Shown here one piece after another: positions 1 through 8,302 of a DNA stretch of 50,087 nt. Source of the stretch: Plantibacter sp. Leaf314 (lineage in GTDB: Bacteria > Actinomycetota > Actinomycetes > Actinomycetales > Microbacteriaceae); assembly GCF_001423185.1 (NCBI RefSeq), contig NZ_LMOB01000003.1, forward strand, positions 389,693 to 439,779, in the 5' to 3' direction. Positions within the stretch are counted from its first letter, which is position 1; each line of letters begins with the position of its first letter. A program made the position numbers and the translations under genes. A model generated the notes under the pieces. The model was not told the origin of the DNA and searched no databases. It worked only from the letters and a program-made list of their open reading frames with translations.

Positions 1-913
1 CGGCGGCGGTGGTGCCGGGGACGCGGTCTCCGTTGGTGTCGAGCACGTTGACGGTGGAGCCGTCGGTGCCGGTACCGGTGAACGTGACCGTGCGAGAGTC
101 CAGCTCCTGGCCTTCGGTCGGGCTCGTGACCGAGAAGGTCTGTGCGGGCACGGCGGCCGGGAGCGTGAAGTTCACGGTCTCTTCGCCGCGGCCTGCGCCG
201 CCGGTGATCTGGTTGACGTTGACCGTCTGGGCGACGGCTGCGTCGTCAGCGTAGGTGCCGGTGGTGGTCCACTGGCCGTTGGTGACAGCGGCGGCGGTGG
301 TGCCGGGGACGCGGTCTCCGTTGGTGTCGAGCACGTTGACGGTGGAGCCGTCGGTGCCGGTACCGGTGAACGTGACCGTGCGAGAGTCGCGGTCTCCGTT
401 GGTGTCGAGCACGTTGACGGTGGAGCCGTCGGTGCCGGTACCGGTGAACGTGACCGTGCGAGAGTCCAGCTCCTGGCCTTCCGTCGGGCTCGTGACCGAG
501 AAGACGGGGGCCACGGCCGGGAGGGAGAAGTCGACGGGGACTTGCGGAATGCCACTGCCGCCGAACAGACCACCGACCTTGATGTTCTGGGCGACGGTTG
601 CGTCGTCCGCGTACGTCGGGAGCTGGACGCTGTAGTCGATGGGCTGGCCGAAGCTGCCGCCGACGTTGGTCCGAGCGAGCGGGGTGGTGCCGTCCGCGGC
701 GTAGACGATGACGGTCGAGCCGCCGAACACGGAACCGGTGACGGTGACCGTGCGGGAGTCGACGGTGGAGTTCTGAGCAGGCGCGGTGACCGTGAGGCCG
801 GCTTCGGCAGCGGAGGCCGGTGCTGCGGTGAGCACCGCGCCGCCGAGGGCAAGAGCGATGGCGGCGGGCACGGCGAGTGCCTTCCGCCAGGACAGGTGTC
901 GTGACAAGAGCAT
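1..913 (-). CDS. Secreted Ig-like repeat surface protein (3' end outside window)
   Basis: The reading frame starts at an ATG at 913 and runs off the left edge, so about 304 residues are visible. It begins with a Sec signal peptide: positive residues, a hydrophobic stretch with LAVPAAIALALGG, and a likely cleavage after APASA. The mature part is built of repeated beta-rich modules with the motif SRTVTFTGTGTDGSTVNVLD, typical of bacterial Ig-like or adhesin repeats. Modules recur with a 288-base (96-residue) period and are nearly identical at the DNA level. One module carries an extra exact 78-base copy. The AAGGA sequence sits directly against the ATG, so a TTG two codons further on, six bases from AAGGA, may be the true start. 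A wall anchor would lie outside the window. The role is inferred to be adhesion or wall structure; no specific family is recognised. Confidence 0.75.
   Translation of the reverse strand, partial: MLLSRHLSWRKALAVPAAIALALGGAVLTAAPASAAEAGLTVTAPAQNSTVDSRTVTVTGSVFGGSTVIVYAADGTTPLARTNVGGSFGQPIDYSVQLPTYADDATVAQNIKVGGLFGGSGIPQVPVDFSLPAVAPVFSVTSPTEGQELDSRTVTFTGTGTDGSTVNVLDTNGDRDSRTVTFTGTGTDGSTVNVLDTNGDRVPGTTAAAVTNGQWTTTGTYADDAAVAQTVNVNQITGGAGRGEETVNFTLPAAVPAQTFSVTSPTEGQELDSRTVTFTGTGTDGSTVNVLDTNGDRVPGTTAA
311..466. repeat. Exact 78-bp tandem duplication inside a surface-protein gene
   Basis: Bases 311-388 and 389-466 are identical direct copies, adding 26 residues in frame. A third identical copy lies at 23-100, 288 bases away, as part of a larger repeated module. 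Confidence 0.9.
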
Positions 914-1358
914 TCCTTGGGTTCGAGGATGGGGCTGGGGCGTCCGGCAGGACTTCCGCCTGCGACTGTGCAGGGCGTCCGTCTTCATGGACGGGTGATA
1001 CGACCGGACCGGGCGTCCGTCGGATGTCGGTCGCCCTGCGGGAGAAGCTAACAGTCTCCAGAGCACTGTCGGCCCTTTAGCGGAAATCGGCTGATCGACA
1101 AAAATGCCTGGTCAGCGTACCGCTACGCGGGTGTAGCGCGGGGATCGGTGGCCACTTCGGCGGAATGTCGGGGTTGTCGATCGTGTCAGCGGTTCCACTG
1201 CTCACCATTCCCGCCGGGCGCATCGGCCGCACCATTCATAGCAGCGGAAGTCCAGGCTTGCCCTGGGCCGAATCCGCTGCTACAGCCCCCCCCCCGTGCT
1301 ACCCGACATTGTGCGGTTACCCAGCCCCCACGGACCCCGTCCCCGTAGGCTGGAAACC
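914..1358. other. Divergent intergenic region between surface protein and pta
   Basis: 445 bases without a convincing gene. Facing left there is a possible promoter with -10 TAGCTT (1045-1050, minus) and a weak -35 CCGACA (1067-1072), 16 bases apart, which would leave a leader of about 130 bases. CGCTAC and GTAGCG form a perfect inverted repeat at 1121-1126/1133-1138. A run of ten C lies at 1286-1295. The -10 of pta is at the right end. Nothing else is recognised. Confidence 0.45.
1346..1351 (+). promoter_or_regulatory. -10 element TAGGCT for leaderless pta
   Basis: TAGGCT matches the actinobacterial -10 consensus TANNNT and lies seven bases before the GTG at 1359. There is no Shine-Dalgarno sequence, which fits a transcript that begins at the start codon. 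Confidence 0.55.
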
Positions 1359-3527
1359 GTGGCGCGAAGCATTTACATCATCTCTGCCGAAGGACACTCC
1401 GGGAAGTCGACGGTGGCCCTCGGGGTCCTCGACACCCTGAGTCATCAGATCGAGCGGATCGGGGTGTTCCGGCCCATCGCGCGCTCGACGACGAAACCCG
1501 ACTACGTGCTGCAGCTGTTGCTCGAGCACGACGGCGTCGACCTCTCCTACGAGGACTGCATCGGCGTCAGCTACGACGACGTGCACGCCGACCCGGAGGC
1601 GGCGCTCTCGCGGATCGTCCAGCGCTACAAGCACGTCGAGGCCCAGTGCGACGCGGTCGTCATCCTCGGCTCGGATTACACCGATGTCGGCAGCCCGACG
1701 GAGCTCGGCTACAACGCCCGGATCGCCACGAACCTCGGTGCGCCCGTCCTCCTCGTGCTCGGCGGCCGCGCCGGCCAGGGTTCGGGGGAGCAGCTCGGGC
1801 AGTCGCTCGCGCGCACGCCCGACGACATGCGCAACATCGCGGAGCTCGCCCTCGGCGAGCTGGCCGACGCCCACGCCCAGCTGCTGGCCGTCGTCGCGAA
1901 CCGCGCCGACCCCGAGAAGCTGCTGGAGATCACGGCGGCGATCAGTGATGCGATCCACCCGAACGGTTCCTCGGGTGCGTCCGTCGTCGCTCCGGCGGGC
2001 CACGCGGCCGGCGCCGCGATGGTGCCCGTCTGGGCCATCCCGGAGGACACCTTCCTCATCGCGCCGACGATGGACAGCATCCTCGAGGCCGTCGACGGCA
2101 CCCTCGTGAAGGGCAGCGCCGAACTCCTCACCCGTGAGGCGCTCGGCGTCGTCGTGGCCGGTATGTCGATGGTCAACGTGCTGCCGCGGCTGACGGAGGG
2201 CGCGGTCATCGTGATCCCCGCCGACCGCACCGAGGTCCTGCTCGCCGCGCTCATGGCGAACGCCTCCGACACCTTCCCGTCGATCGCCGGCATCGTCCTG
2301 AACGGCGGGTTCCCGCTGCCCGAGGCCGTCGAGGAGCTCATCTCTGGCCTCGGCGAGATCCCGCCGATCGTCAGCACCGACCTCGGCACGTACGACACGG
2401 CGGTCCGGGTCATGAACACCCGCGGTCGCCTCGCCGCCGACTCGCAGCGCAAGTACGACACCGCGCTCGCGCTGTTCGAACAGAACGTCGACGCTCCGCT
2501 GCTGCTCGAGCTGCTCAACGTCGCACGAGCCGACGTCGTCACGCCACTCATGTTCGAGTACGGGTTGTTGGAGCGGGCCCGGTCGATCCGGAAGCACATC
2601 GTCCTGCCTGAGGGCGACGACGACCGCATCCTCCGTGCCGCCGGCACGCTGCTCGCCCGCGAGGTCGCCGACCTCACCATCCTCGGTGAGGAGATCGAGG
2701 TCCGGTCGCGGGCGATCGAGCTCGGCATCGACCTCAGCAAGGCGACGATCGTCAGCCCCTTCGACGCGGTCCTGCGATTCAAGTTCGCGCAGGAGTACGC
2801 ACGCCTGCGGGCCCACAAGGGCGTCACGATCGACATGGCGAACGACGCCGTCACCGACGTCTCGTACTTCGGCACGATGATGGTGCACCTCGGCCTCGCC
2901 GACGGCATGGTCTCGGGTGCCGCCCACACGACGGCGCACACCATCCGCCCGTCGTTCGAGATCATCAAGACGAAGCCCGGCGTCTCCGTCGTGTCGAGTG
3001 TGTTCCTCATGGCGCTCGCCGACCGCGTGCTCGTCTACGGCGACTGCGCGGTCAACCCCGACCCGACGGACGCTCAGCTGGCCGACATCGCGATCTCCTC
3101 GGCCGAGACGGCCGAGCAGTTCGGGATCGAGCAGCGGATCGCGATGCTGTCGTACTCCACGGGAGACTCCGGTGCGGGCGCCGACGTCGAGAAGGTCCGG
3201 TCGGCCACCCGCCAGGTCCGTGAGCGTCGCCCCGACCTCCTCGTCGAGGGGCCGATCCAGTACGACGCCGCCGCCGACGCCGCGGTCGCCGCGACGAAGA
3301 TGCCCGACTCGCAGGTCGCCGGCCGCGCGACGGTGTTCATCTTCCCCGACCTCAACACCGGCAACAACACGTACAAGGCGGTGCAGCGTTCGGCCGGTGC
3401 CGTCGCCATCGGGCCGGTACTGCAGGGGTTGAACAAGCCGATCAACGACCTGTCGCGCGGCGCCCTCGTGCAGGACATCGTCAACACGGTCGCCATCACC
3501 GCCATCCAGGCGCAAGAGCAGGAATAG
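1359..3527 (+). CDS. pta: Phosphate acetyltransferase, long form
   Basis: Interconverts acetyl-CoA plus phosphate with acetyl phosphate plus CoA, in the cytoplasm, as the first step of the Pta-AckA acetate pathway. The 722-residue protein has the long-form layout: an N-terminal P-loop domain (EGHSGKST at residues 11-18, BioD-like), a middle DRTGG-type domain, and a C-terminal phosphotransacetylase domain from about residue 395, ending with the signature FPDLNTGNNTYKAVQRS and GPVLQGLNKP. The length suits the usual 690-715. An open frame extends upstream to 1296, but GTG 1359 is preferred because homology-like sequence (MARSIYIISAEGHSGKS) begins there and a TANNNT box sits seven bases before it. 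ackA follows after 12 bases, so the two are surely one operon. Very confident in the function. Confidence 0.97.
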   Translation: MARSIYIISAEGHSGKSTVALGVLDTLSHQIERIGVFRPIARSTTKPDYVLQLLLEHDGVDLSYEDCIGVSYDDVHADPEAALSRIVQRYKHVEAQCDAVVILGSDYTDVGSPTELGYNARIATNLGAPVLLVLGGRAGQGSGEQLGQSLARTPDDMRNIAELALGELADAHAQLLAVVANRADPEKLLEITAAISDAIHPNGSSGASVVAPAGHAAGAAMVPVWAIPEDTFLIAPTMDSILEAVDGTLVKGSAELLTREALGVVVAGMSMVNVLPRLTEGAVIVIPADRTEVLLAALMANASDTFPSIAGIVLNGGFPLPEAVEELISGLGEIPPIVSTDLGTYDTAVRVMNTRGRLAADSQRKYDTALALFEQNVDAPLLLELLNVARADVVTPLMFEYGLLERARSIRKHIVLPEGDDDRILRAAGTLLAREVADLTILGEEIEVRSRAIELGIDLSKATIVSPFDAVLRFKFAQEYARLRAHKGVTIDMANDAVTDVSYFGTMMVHLGLADGMVSGAAHTTAHTIRPSFEIIKTKPGVSVVSSVFLMALADRVLVYGDCAVNPDPTDAQLADIAISSAETAEQFGIEQRIAMLSYSTGDSGAGADVEKVRSATRQVRERRPDLLVEGPIQYDAAADAAVAATKMPDSQVAGRATVFIFPDLNTGNNTYKAVQRSAGAVAIGPVLQGLNKPINDLSRGALVQDIVNTVAITAIQAQEQE

Positions 3528-3539
3528 GTCCACACGCAC

Positions 3540-4778
3540 ATGCCCACCGTCCTCGTCGTGAACTCCGGTTCCTCGTCGTTCAAGTACCAGCTCATCGATG
3601 TCGAGACGGAGCGGACGCTCGCCAGCGGGCTCGTCGAACGCATCGGCGACGCGACGGGCGCGGCCGAGCACCGCGCGATGACGTATGAGGACACGAGCTC
3701 GGGCGAGACGGGCGACGACGCGACGCCGATCGAGGAGCGGTGGATCATCGAGCGGGCGATCCCCGACCACACGGCCGGGTTCCGCGTCATGCTCGACGCC
3801 TTCGCCGAGCACGGTCCGTCGCTCCAGGAGCACGCGCCGATCGCGGTCGGGCATCGGGTGGTGCACGGTGGCAAGCGCTTCTTCGAACCGACCGTCGTCA
3901 CGGATCTCGTGAAGATCAACATCGAGGACATCTCGGAACTCGCCCCGCTGCACAACCCCGCGAACCTGCAGGGCATCACGGCCGCGCAGGCGGCGTTCCC
4001 GGACGTGCCGCACGTGGCCGTGTTCGACACCGCGTTCCACCAGACGATCCCGGCGGCGGCGTACACCTACGCGATCGACGCGGAGCTCGCGGCGAAGCAC
4101 CGGGTGCGTCGGTACGGGTTCCACGGCACCTCGCACAAGTTCGTGTCGGAGGCGGCGGCCGCCTATCTCGAGCGCCCGCTGGGGGAGCTGAAGCAGATCG
4201 TCTTCCACCTCGGCAACGGGGCGTCGGCGTGCGCCGTCGATGGCGGCCGTTCGGTCGACACGTCGATGGGCATGACCCCGCTCGAAGGCCTCGTGATGGG
4301 CACGCGCTCGGGCGACATCGACCCGGCGGTGCTGTTCCACCTCCACCGGAAGGCGGGGCTCGGCTTCGACGAACTCGACACCCTGCTCAACCGTCGCAGC
4401 GGCTTGCTCGGCCTGTCGGGCACGGGCGACATGCGCGACGTGACGGATGCGGCGTCGAACGGTGACGAGGCGGCGCAGCTCGCGCTCGACGTGACCGTCC
4501 ACCGCCTGCGGCACTACCTGGGTGCGTACCTCGCGGTGCTCGGTGGTCTCGATGTCGTCGTGTTCACGGCCGGCGTCGGCGAGAACGCGCCGCAGATCCG
4601 TGCCGGTGCGGTGCAGGGGCTCGAGGGGCTCGGCATCGTCCTCGACGAGGAGCGCAACGCGGAGCGTGCGCGTGGCATCCGGGTCATCTCGACGGACGAT
4701 TCGCCGGTGACGGTGCTCGTCGTCCCGACGAACGAGGAACTCGAGATCGCCCGCCAGACGGTCGCCGCCCTGGCCTAG
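3540..4778 (+). CDS. ackA: Acetate kinase
   Basis: Transfers phosphate from acetyl phosphate to ADP, giving acetate and ATP; it is the partner of Pta, 12 bases upstream. The 412-residue protein shows the ASKHA-fold signatures in order: VVNSGSSSFKYQL at the N-terminus, GHRVVHGG, FDTAFHQTIP, RRYGFHGTSHKFV, FHLGNGAS, MGMTPLEGLVMGTRSGDIDP and FTAGVGENAPQIR near the C-terminus. The length is normal for the family (about 400). The ATG start follows the pta stop with no strong Shine-Dalgarno, so translation may be coupled to pta. Three copies of the interspersed GGTCCCTGAGC/TGTCGAAGGG repeat lie directly downstream. Confidence 0.97.
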   Translation: MPTVLVVNSGSSSFKYQLIDVETERTLASGLVERIGDATGAAEHRAMTYEDTSSGETGDDATPIEERWIIERAIPDHTAGFRVMLDAFAEHGPSLQEHAPIAVGHRVVHGGKRFFEPTVVTDLVKINIEDISELAPLHNPANLQGITAAQAAFPDVPHVAVFDTAFHQTIPAAAYTYAIDAELAAKHRVRRYGFHGTSHKFVSEAAAAYLERPLGELKQIVFHLGNGASACAVDGGRSVDTSMGMTPLEGLVMGTRSGDIDPAVLFHLHRKAGLGFDELDTLLNRRSGLLGLSGTGDMRDVTDAASNGDEAAQLALDVTVHRLRHYLGAYLAVLGGLDVVVFTAGVGENAPQIRAGAVQGLEGLGIVLDEERNAERARGIRVISTDDSPVTVLVVPTNEELEIARQTVAALA

Positions 4779-4786
4779 CGACCCCC

Positions 4787-4893
4787 GGTCCCTGAGCTTG
4801 TCGAAGGGCTCCACGACCCCATGCGGTCCCTGAGCTTGTCGAGGGGCGCTGCTGTCCTGGACGCGACCTCTGGTCCCTGAACCTGTCGAAGGG
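4787..4893. repeat. Three copies of the interspersed GGTCCCTGAGC...TGTCGAAGGG repeat
   Basis: Copies at 4787-4808, 4825-4846 (one mismatch, GAGGGG) and 4872-4893 (CTGAACC variant), all in the same orientation, just after the ackA stop. The same 22-base element recurs at 6220-6241 and, inverted, at 34250-34271 and 35746-35767. Confidence 0.85.
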
Positions 4894-5043
4894 GTTCGAC
4901 GTCCGGATTCCCGCACCCTCCTCGAGGCCTCGCGCAAAAATCAGTGGTTCCCCTAATTCAGTTTCGCTGTGAGTTCCCTTAGTGTCAGAGAACCAACAGG
5001 TGCATCGCGCCTATCGGACCCCTAAACGAAGGTTCTCCTCTCA

Positions 5044-6138
5044 GTGAAAATCACGACGTCACGCCGCATTGCGGCTCTCGCCACCGGCTTCGCAGTTGTC
5101 GCCGGATCCACCCTCCTCGTCGCGGGCTCTGCCTCTGCGTTCGACTACCAGGTGACCCCGGACGAGCTCCAGGGCAGCATCGACCCCGCTACCGCCACCG
5201 GCTGGTACGAGGCCCTCCCGGCCGACCAGGTTGGCGCGCCTGCCGAGATCACCGACGCTGGGCTCGTGCTCACCGGCGACTCGCAGATCATGTACGCGTA
5301 CGACGCTCCGGAGCCCGCCACGATCTCGTTCCAGACGCTCTTGACGTCCGCGAACTTCGTCTCGTCGCTCAATGCTGCGTACTTCCAGGTTCAGGTCCGT
5401 GTCATTCCGGGTGACGTGGACTCGACCACGACCGTGAGCGCTTCGCTCGCGGGCCCGGCGAACATCCCCGGACCGCCGTGGCAGGCGAGCACGGATGACC
5501 TGCCGGGCATCCCCGCGAACACGCCCGTTTCGATCGAAGAGATCAGCGCCGCGATCGGCAACGACTACGAGATCCTCGGGTTCGGTGTGAAGGCCACTGC
5601 TGGCAGCGACGACGTCGTCCAGTCGATCACCTACCTCAACGACACGTACTCCTTCGTGGCTCCCGTCGCTGCAGTCCCGAGCGTGCAGGTCACCCCGGAC
5701 ACGATCTTCTTCTCCGACGTGCGTCCCGGTGGCGCCGGCTTCGGTGTGACGGCTGCTGGCTTCACGCCTGGCGACACCCTGTCGATCGCTGTGACGGACC
5801 CGAACGGTGAGATCTTCGGTTCGGCCGACGGTGCCAACACGGTCATCGCCGACGAGAACGGTGGCTTCGTCGCCGAGGGTCTGACCCTCGAGGGTGAAGG
5901 CATCCAGGTCGGTACCTACACCTTCTCGGTGACGGACACGGCTGGTCGGGTCGCTGCCGACTCGATCGCCGTCATCGCTGACCCGGTCGCTGCTGGTGCT
6001 CCGGTCGTTCCGACGCTGGCTGACACCGGTTCGGACTCGGGTGTCCTCGTCGGTGGCGCTGCCGCGCTGCTGCTCCTCGGTGCTGCCGGCATGCTGGTCG
6101 CTGCTGCTCGCCGCAAGGGCGCGCAGGTCGCGGCCTAG
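5044..6138 (+). CDS. Sortase-type surface protein with LADTG signal
   Basis: A 364-residue secreted protein. It has a Sec signal peptide ending at GSASA (about residue 32), an N-terminal domain of about 160 residues, then an Ig-like domain (starting PSVQVTPDTIFFSDV) and a C-terminal sorting signal: LADTG, a hydrophobic stretch and a basic tail (ARRKGAQVAA). LAxTG is the kind of signal recognised by actinobacterial class E sortases, so the protein is probably linked to peptidoglycan. The GTG start is preceded by GAAGG at 5028-5032, 11 bases away. A rho-independent-type hairpin follows the stop. It faces another LAxTG protein (6552-8081). The binding function is unknown; the N-terminal domain was not recognised. 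Confidence 0.85.
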   Translation: MKITTSRRIAALATGFAVVAGSTLLVAGSASAFDYQVTPDELQGSIDPATATGWYEALPADQVGAPAEITDAGLVLTGDSQIMYAYDAPEPATISFQTLLTSANFVSSLNAAYFQVQVRVIPGDVDSTTTVSASLAGPANIPGPPWQASTDDLPGIPANTPVSIEEISAAIGNDYEILGFGVKATAGSDDVVQSITYLNDTYSFVAPVAAVPSVQVTPDTIFFSDVRPGGAGFGVTAAGFTPGDTLSIAVTDPNGEIFGSADGANTVIADENGGFVAEGLTLEGEGIQVGTYTFSVTDTAGRVAADSIAVIADPVAAGAPVVPTLADTGSDSGVLVGGAAALLLLGAAGMLVAAARRKGAQVAA

Positions 6139-6160
6139 TCACCGCCTCGTCTCATCCTGC

Positions 6161-6198
6161 GAAGCCCCGTCATCGACTCCGGTCGACGGCGGGGCTTC
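6161..6198 (+). terminator. Hairpin terminator after the LADTG surface gene
   Basis: GAAGCCCCG (6161-6169) pairs perfectly with CGGGGCTTC (6190-6198), 22 bases after the stop at 6138. The stem can extend inward with CGTC/GACG and a bulge. Confidence 0.75.
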
Positions 6199-6219
6199 GT
6201 GCTGCCCCGGGCCCTCCCC

Positions 6220-6241
6220 GGTCCCTGAGCCTGTCGAAGGG
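6220..6241 (+). repeat. Interspersed GGTCCCTGAGC/CTGTCGAAGGG repeat
   Basis: A full-length copy between two convergent surface-protein genes, 22 bases after the terminator at 6161-6198. Confidence 0.85.
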
Positions 6242-6299
6242 TTGCACGATCATCCCGGTCCCGGGGCATGCCGAAGGGGCCGGCGTCTGGGCGAGGTGT

Positions 6300-6340
6300 G
6301 GCGGGCGGAGTGCAGCTCCGTTGCTGCCTTCCGCCCTGCC
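6300..6340. ncRNA. Strong nested hairpin, possible structured RNA
   Basis: GGC (6300-6302) pairs with GCC (6338-6340), GGGCGGA (6303-6309) with TCCGCCC (6330-6336), and GCAGC (6312-6316) with GCTGC (6323-6327), leaving a six-base loop, one 2x2 internal loop and one bulge. Read on the minus strand it contains CAGGGCGGAAGGCAGCAAC, which resembles the core of a small bacterial SRP RNA. However the flanks do not pair as SRP helix 8 should. It is either a structured RNA or part of the termination region. Confidence 0.25.
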
Positions 6341-6490
6341 GCATCGACCGCGATCGAAGTGGATCGGGTGATGCAACCGGCCGTTCGCGCATTCGGGTGA
6401 CGAAAACGACCGGAACAGATGCTTCGGAGCAATCGGCAGACCGGATTGGAAGATCACGCAATGCGTCGACGGGCCGTCGGTCGGCATGGT

Positions 6491-6527
6491 GAGACCCGCC
6501 GGTCGCATGATGCTCCCGGCGGGTCTC
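6491..6527 (-). terminator. Hairpin terminator after the LANTG surface gene
   Basis: GAGACCCGCCGG (6491-6502) and CCGGCGGGTCTC (6516-6527) form a perfect 12-base-pair stem, 24 bases beyond the end of the minus-strand gene at 6552. Confidence 0.8.
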
Positions 6528-6551
6528 AGAGCGGCGGTAGCGCCTCCTCGG

Positions 6552-8081
6552 TCAGGCCGTGCGGCGCCGGAACAGGATAGTCACGGCTCCACCGATGAGG
6601 AGGAGCACAGCGGCGAGTCCGGCGAAGGTTGCCGTCTCGACACCGGTGTTCGCGAGGGAACCGTTCCCACCGACGGTGGACCCCACGGGAGTGACCGTGG
6701 TACCACCGCCAGCCGGCGGGGTGACCGGTGCCGCGATCGCGACCGCGAAGTCGGTCGGCGCGGAGAACGGCGAGGTGCTCTCCGGGACCACACCGCTGGC
6801 GCTGGCGGCCCGTGTGGCCGAGGCCGAGACGCTGTACGCGCCGTCGGCGAGTTCGACCGCGAGGGAGAACGTGCCGTCGGCCTGGACCGTCGTGGTCAGC
6901 GTGGCCGGAACCGCAACCGCAGCGGCGGACACGTCGGACTCGTCCAGAGCGGCCGTCTCGGCTGCTGTGGCGTCATCAGTGGCGGGGGTGATCACGATGG
7001 TGATGGTCTCGCCCGCGTCGCCGGTGCCGCTGATGGTGGTCGTGGGCGTGGTCACGACCGCGTCGGCGGCGGGCGCGACGATCGTCGGCGTGTTGGCGAG
7101 GCAGTCCAGCGTGACCGTCTTCGCGTCGAGGACGACCGGTTGGCCGGCGGCGTCCTCGGTGACGACCTGCACGACGGTCTCGAGGTCCTCGGTCAGCGAC
7201 CAGGATCGGACCCTGGTGTCGCCCTCGACGACGGTGCCGCTCTCCACGACGGTGTCGCCGTCGAGGAAGGCGTACGGTGCGTCGGAGGTGCCGAGCGAGT
7301 TGTCGAAGGTGTACTCGACGCCGGGGATGGTGGGCACGAGGATGCCGCCCGTCGGGATCTCGCACGATGCGTCGCTGACGGCGCCGGTCGGTGCCGGGCC
7401 CGGTTCGCAGTCGAGGTCGAAGGTGGAGCTGGCGAGGACGACCGGGTCGCCGGCCGCGTCGACGGACCGGATCGCGGAGGTGCCGCTCTCGTTCGGGGTG
7501 AGGGATGCGGCGTAGCTTCGCGTCTCGCCGGCGGCGAGGGTGCCGCTTTCGACGACGGTGTCGTTCTTCACGAACTCGTAGTCGGCAGGACCGACGCCGG
7601 CGGAGTTGTCGAAGGTCCAGAGGAACCCGGGGGAGGGCGGGATGATGCCGCCGGAGGGGAGCAGGCAGCTGGCCTCGCCGATGGTCGCGACCGCCGCTGG
7701 GCTGGCGTTGGGTGTGCAGTTCGCGGTCTGGACGGCGCCGGCGATGACGCCCCCGGTGACGTCGATGACCTGGAGTGGTGTCGACGCGTCCTCGAGGACG
7801 GGGATGACGTAGTCGTCGCTCTCGCCGGGGGCGAGCGTGACGTTGTCGAAGAGGACGGTGCCGTAGTCCTGGACGATCTTGTAGGTGAGGTCGGTGGCGT
7901 CGTCGGCTGCGTTGCTGACGGTGATGCTCACGGTCGCGGCTGCGGGGACGGTGCAGTCGGGTGCGGCGATGGTTGCGGATGCTGGGAGGGCTTGGGCGGG
8001 GATGCCGGTGAAGACGACACCCGCGGCGCTGAGGGCGATGACGCCCAGTGCTGCGAGTGATCGTGAGAGCGGTGACGTCAT
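6552..8081 (-). CDS. Sortase-type surface protein with LANTG signal and three Cys-pair repeats
   Basis: A 509-residue secreted protein. The ATG at 8081 is chosen because GAAGGAG lies ten bases upstream and the signal peptide (MTSPLSRSLAALGVIALSAA...PAQA) begins there; the frame is open further upstream but that part looks non-coding. The mature region has three related modules of about 90-100 residues, each bounded by cysteines (SCLLPSGGIIPP, SCEIPTGGILVP) and containing 'YTFDNS...VVESGT' motifs. A bacterial Ig-like module (ISGTGDAGETITI) follows, then a spacer and the LANTG sorting signal with a membrane stretch and RRRTA tail. The wall-anchored location is inferred from this signal. Ligand unknown. 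Confidence 0.85.
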   Translation of the reverse strand: MTSPLSRSLAALGVIALSAAGVVFTGIPAQALPASATIAAPDCTVPAAATVSITVSNAADDATDLTYKIVQDYGTVLFDNVTLAPGESDDYVIPVLEDASTPLQVIDVTGGVIAGAVQTANCTPNASPAAVATIGEASCLLPSGGIIPPSPGFLWTFDNSAGVGPADYEFVKNDTVVESGTLAAGETRSYAASLTPNESGTSAIRSVDAAGDPVVLASSTFDLDCEPGPAPTGAVSDASCEIPTGGILVPTIPGVEYTFDNSLGTSDAPYAFLDGDTVVESGTVVEGDTRVRSWSLTEDLETVVQVVTEDAAGQPVVLDAKTVTLDCLANTPTIVAPAADAVVTTPTTTISGTGDAGETITIVITPATDDATAAETAALDESDVSAAAVAVPATLTTTVQADGTFSLAVELADGAYSVSASATRAASASGVVPESTSPFSAPTDFAVAIAAPVTPPAGGGTTVTPVGSTVGGNGSLANTGVETATFAGLAAVLLLIGGAVTILFRRRTA

Positions 8082-8302
8082 TGTGCGATTGCTCCTTCGT
8101 TGGATGCGCAAAGCTGCGTGATTCGAGTTCGGAGCCGGGACACAGGTGGATTGGATGGAATCTGCAGGAATGTCGCGGTCCGTGTCCAGGAGGAATGCGC
8201 AGGAGGCCGCCCGCATGTCGGATGGTGATCGTCGGGCGATCGGAGGGCACCGGAGCGGGATCTGTGCGCTGACCGCATGTGCAACATCGGGGGTCGCCGA
8301 TG

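Larger units (their letters stand above)
6139..6551. other. Convergent intergenic region with three hairpins and one interspersed repeat
   Basis: 413 bases between two convergent surface-protein genes. It contains a terminator for each gene (6161-6198 and 6491-6527), one copy of the GGTCCCTGAGC/CTGTCGAAGGG repeat (6220-6241), and a long nested hairpin at 6300-6340. No open frame looks coding. Confidence 0.6.

Noticed and set aside
1317..4937. A 1,206-codon open frame on the minus strand across pta and ackA
   Set aside because: It is the antisense of two certain enzymes; its product is an Arg/Asp/Val-rich low-complexity sequence typical of GC-rich shadow frames, with no ribosome site.
6300..6340. 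Annotation as the SRP RNA gene ffs
   Set aside because: The core-like bases are present, but the flanks do not pair as in helix 8 and a different perfect hairpin uses the same bases; it is kept only as a low-confidence structured element.
6486..8060. Plus-strand frame of 524 codons opposite the LANTG surface gene
   Set aside because: Gly/Arg/Asp-rich shadow; the minus-strand gene has a Shine-Dalgarno, a signal peptide and a sorting signal.
8082..8216. A 45-residue N-terminal extension of the LANTG protein
   Set aside because: The upstream part is not signal-like, and GAAGGAG sits correctly for the ATG at 8081.
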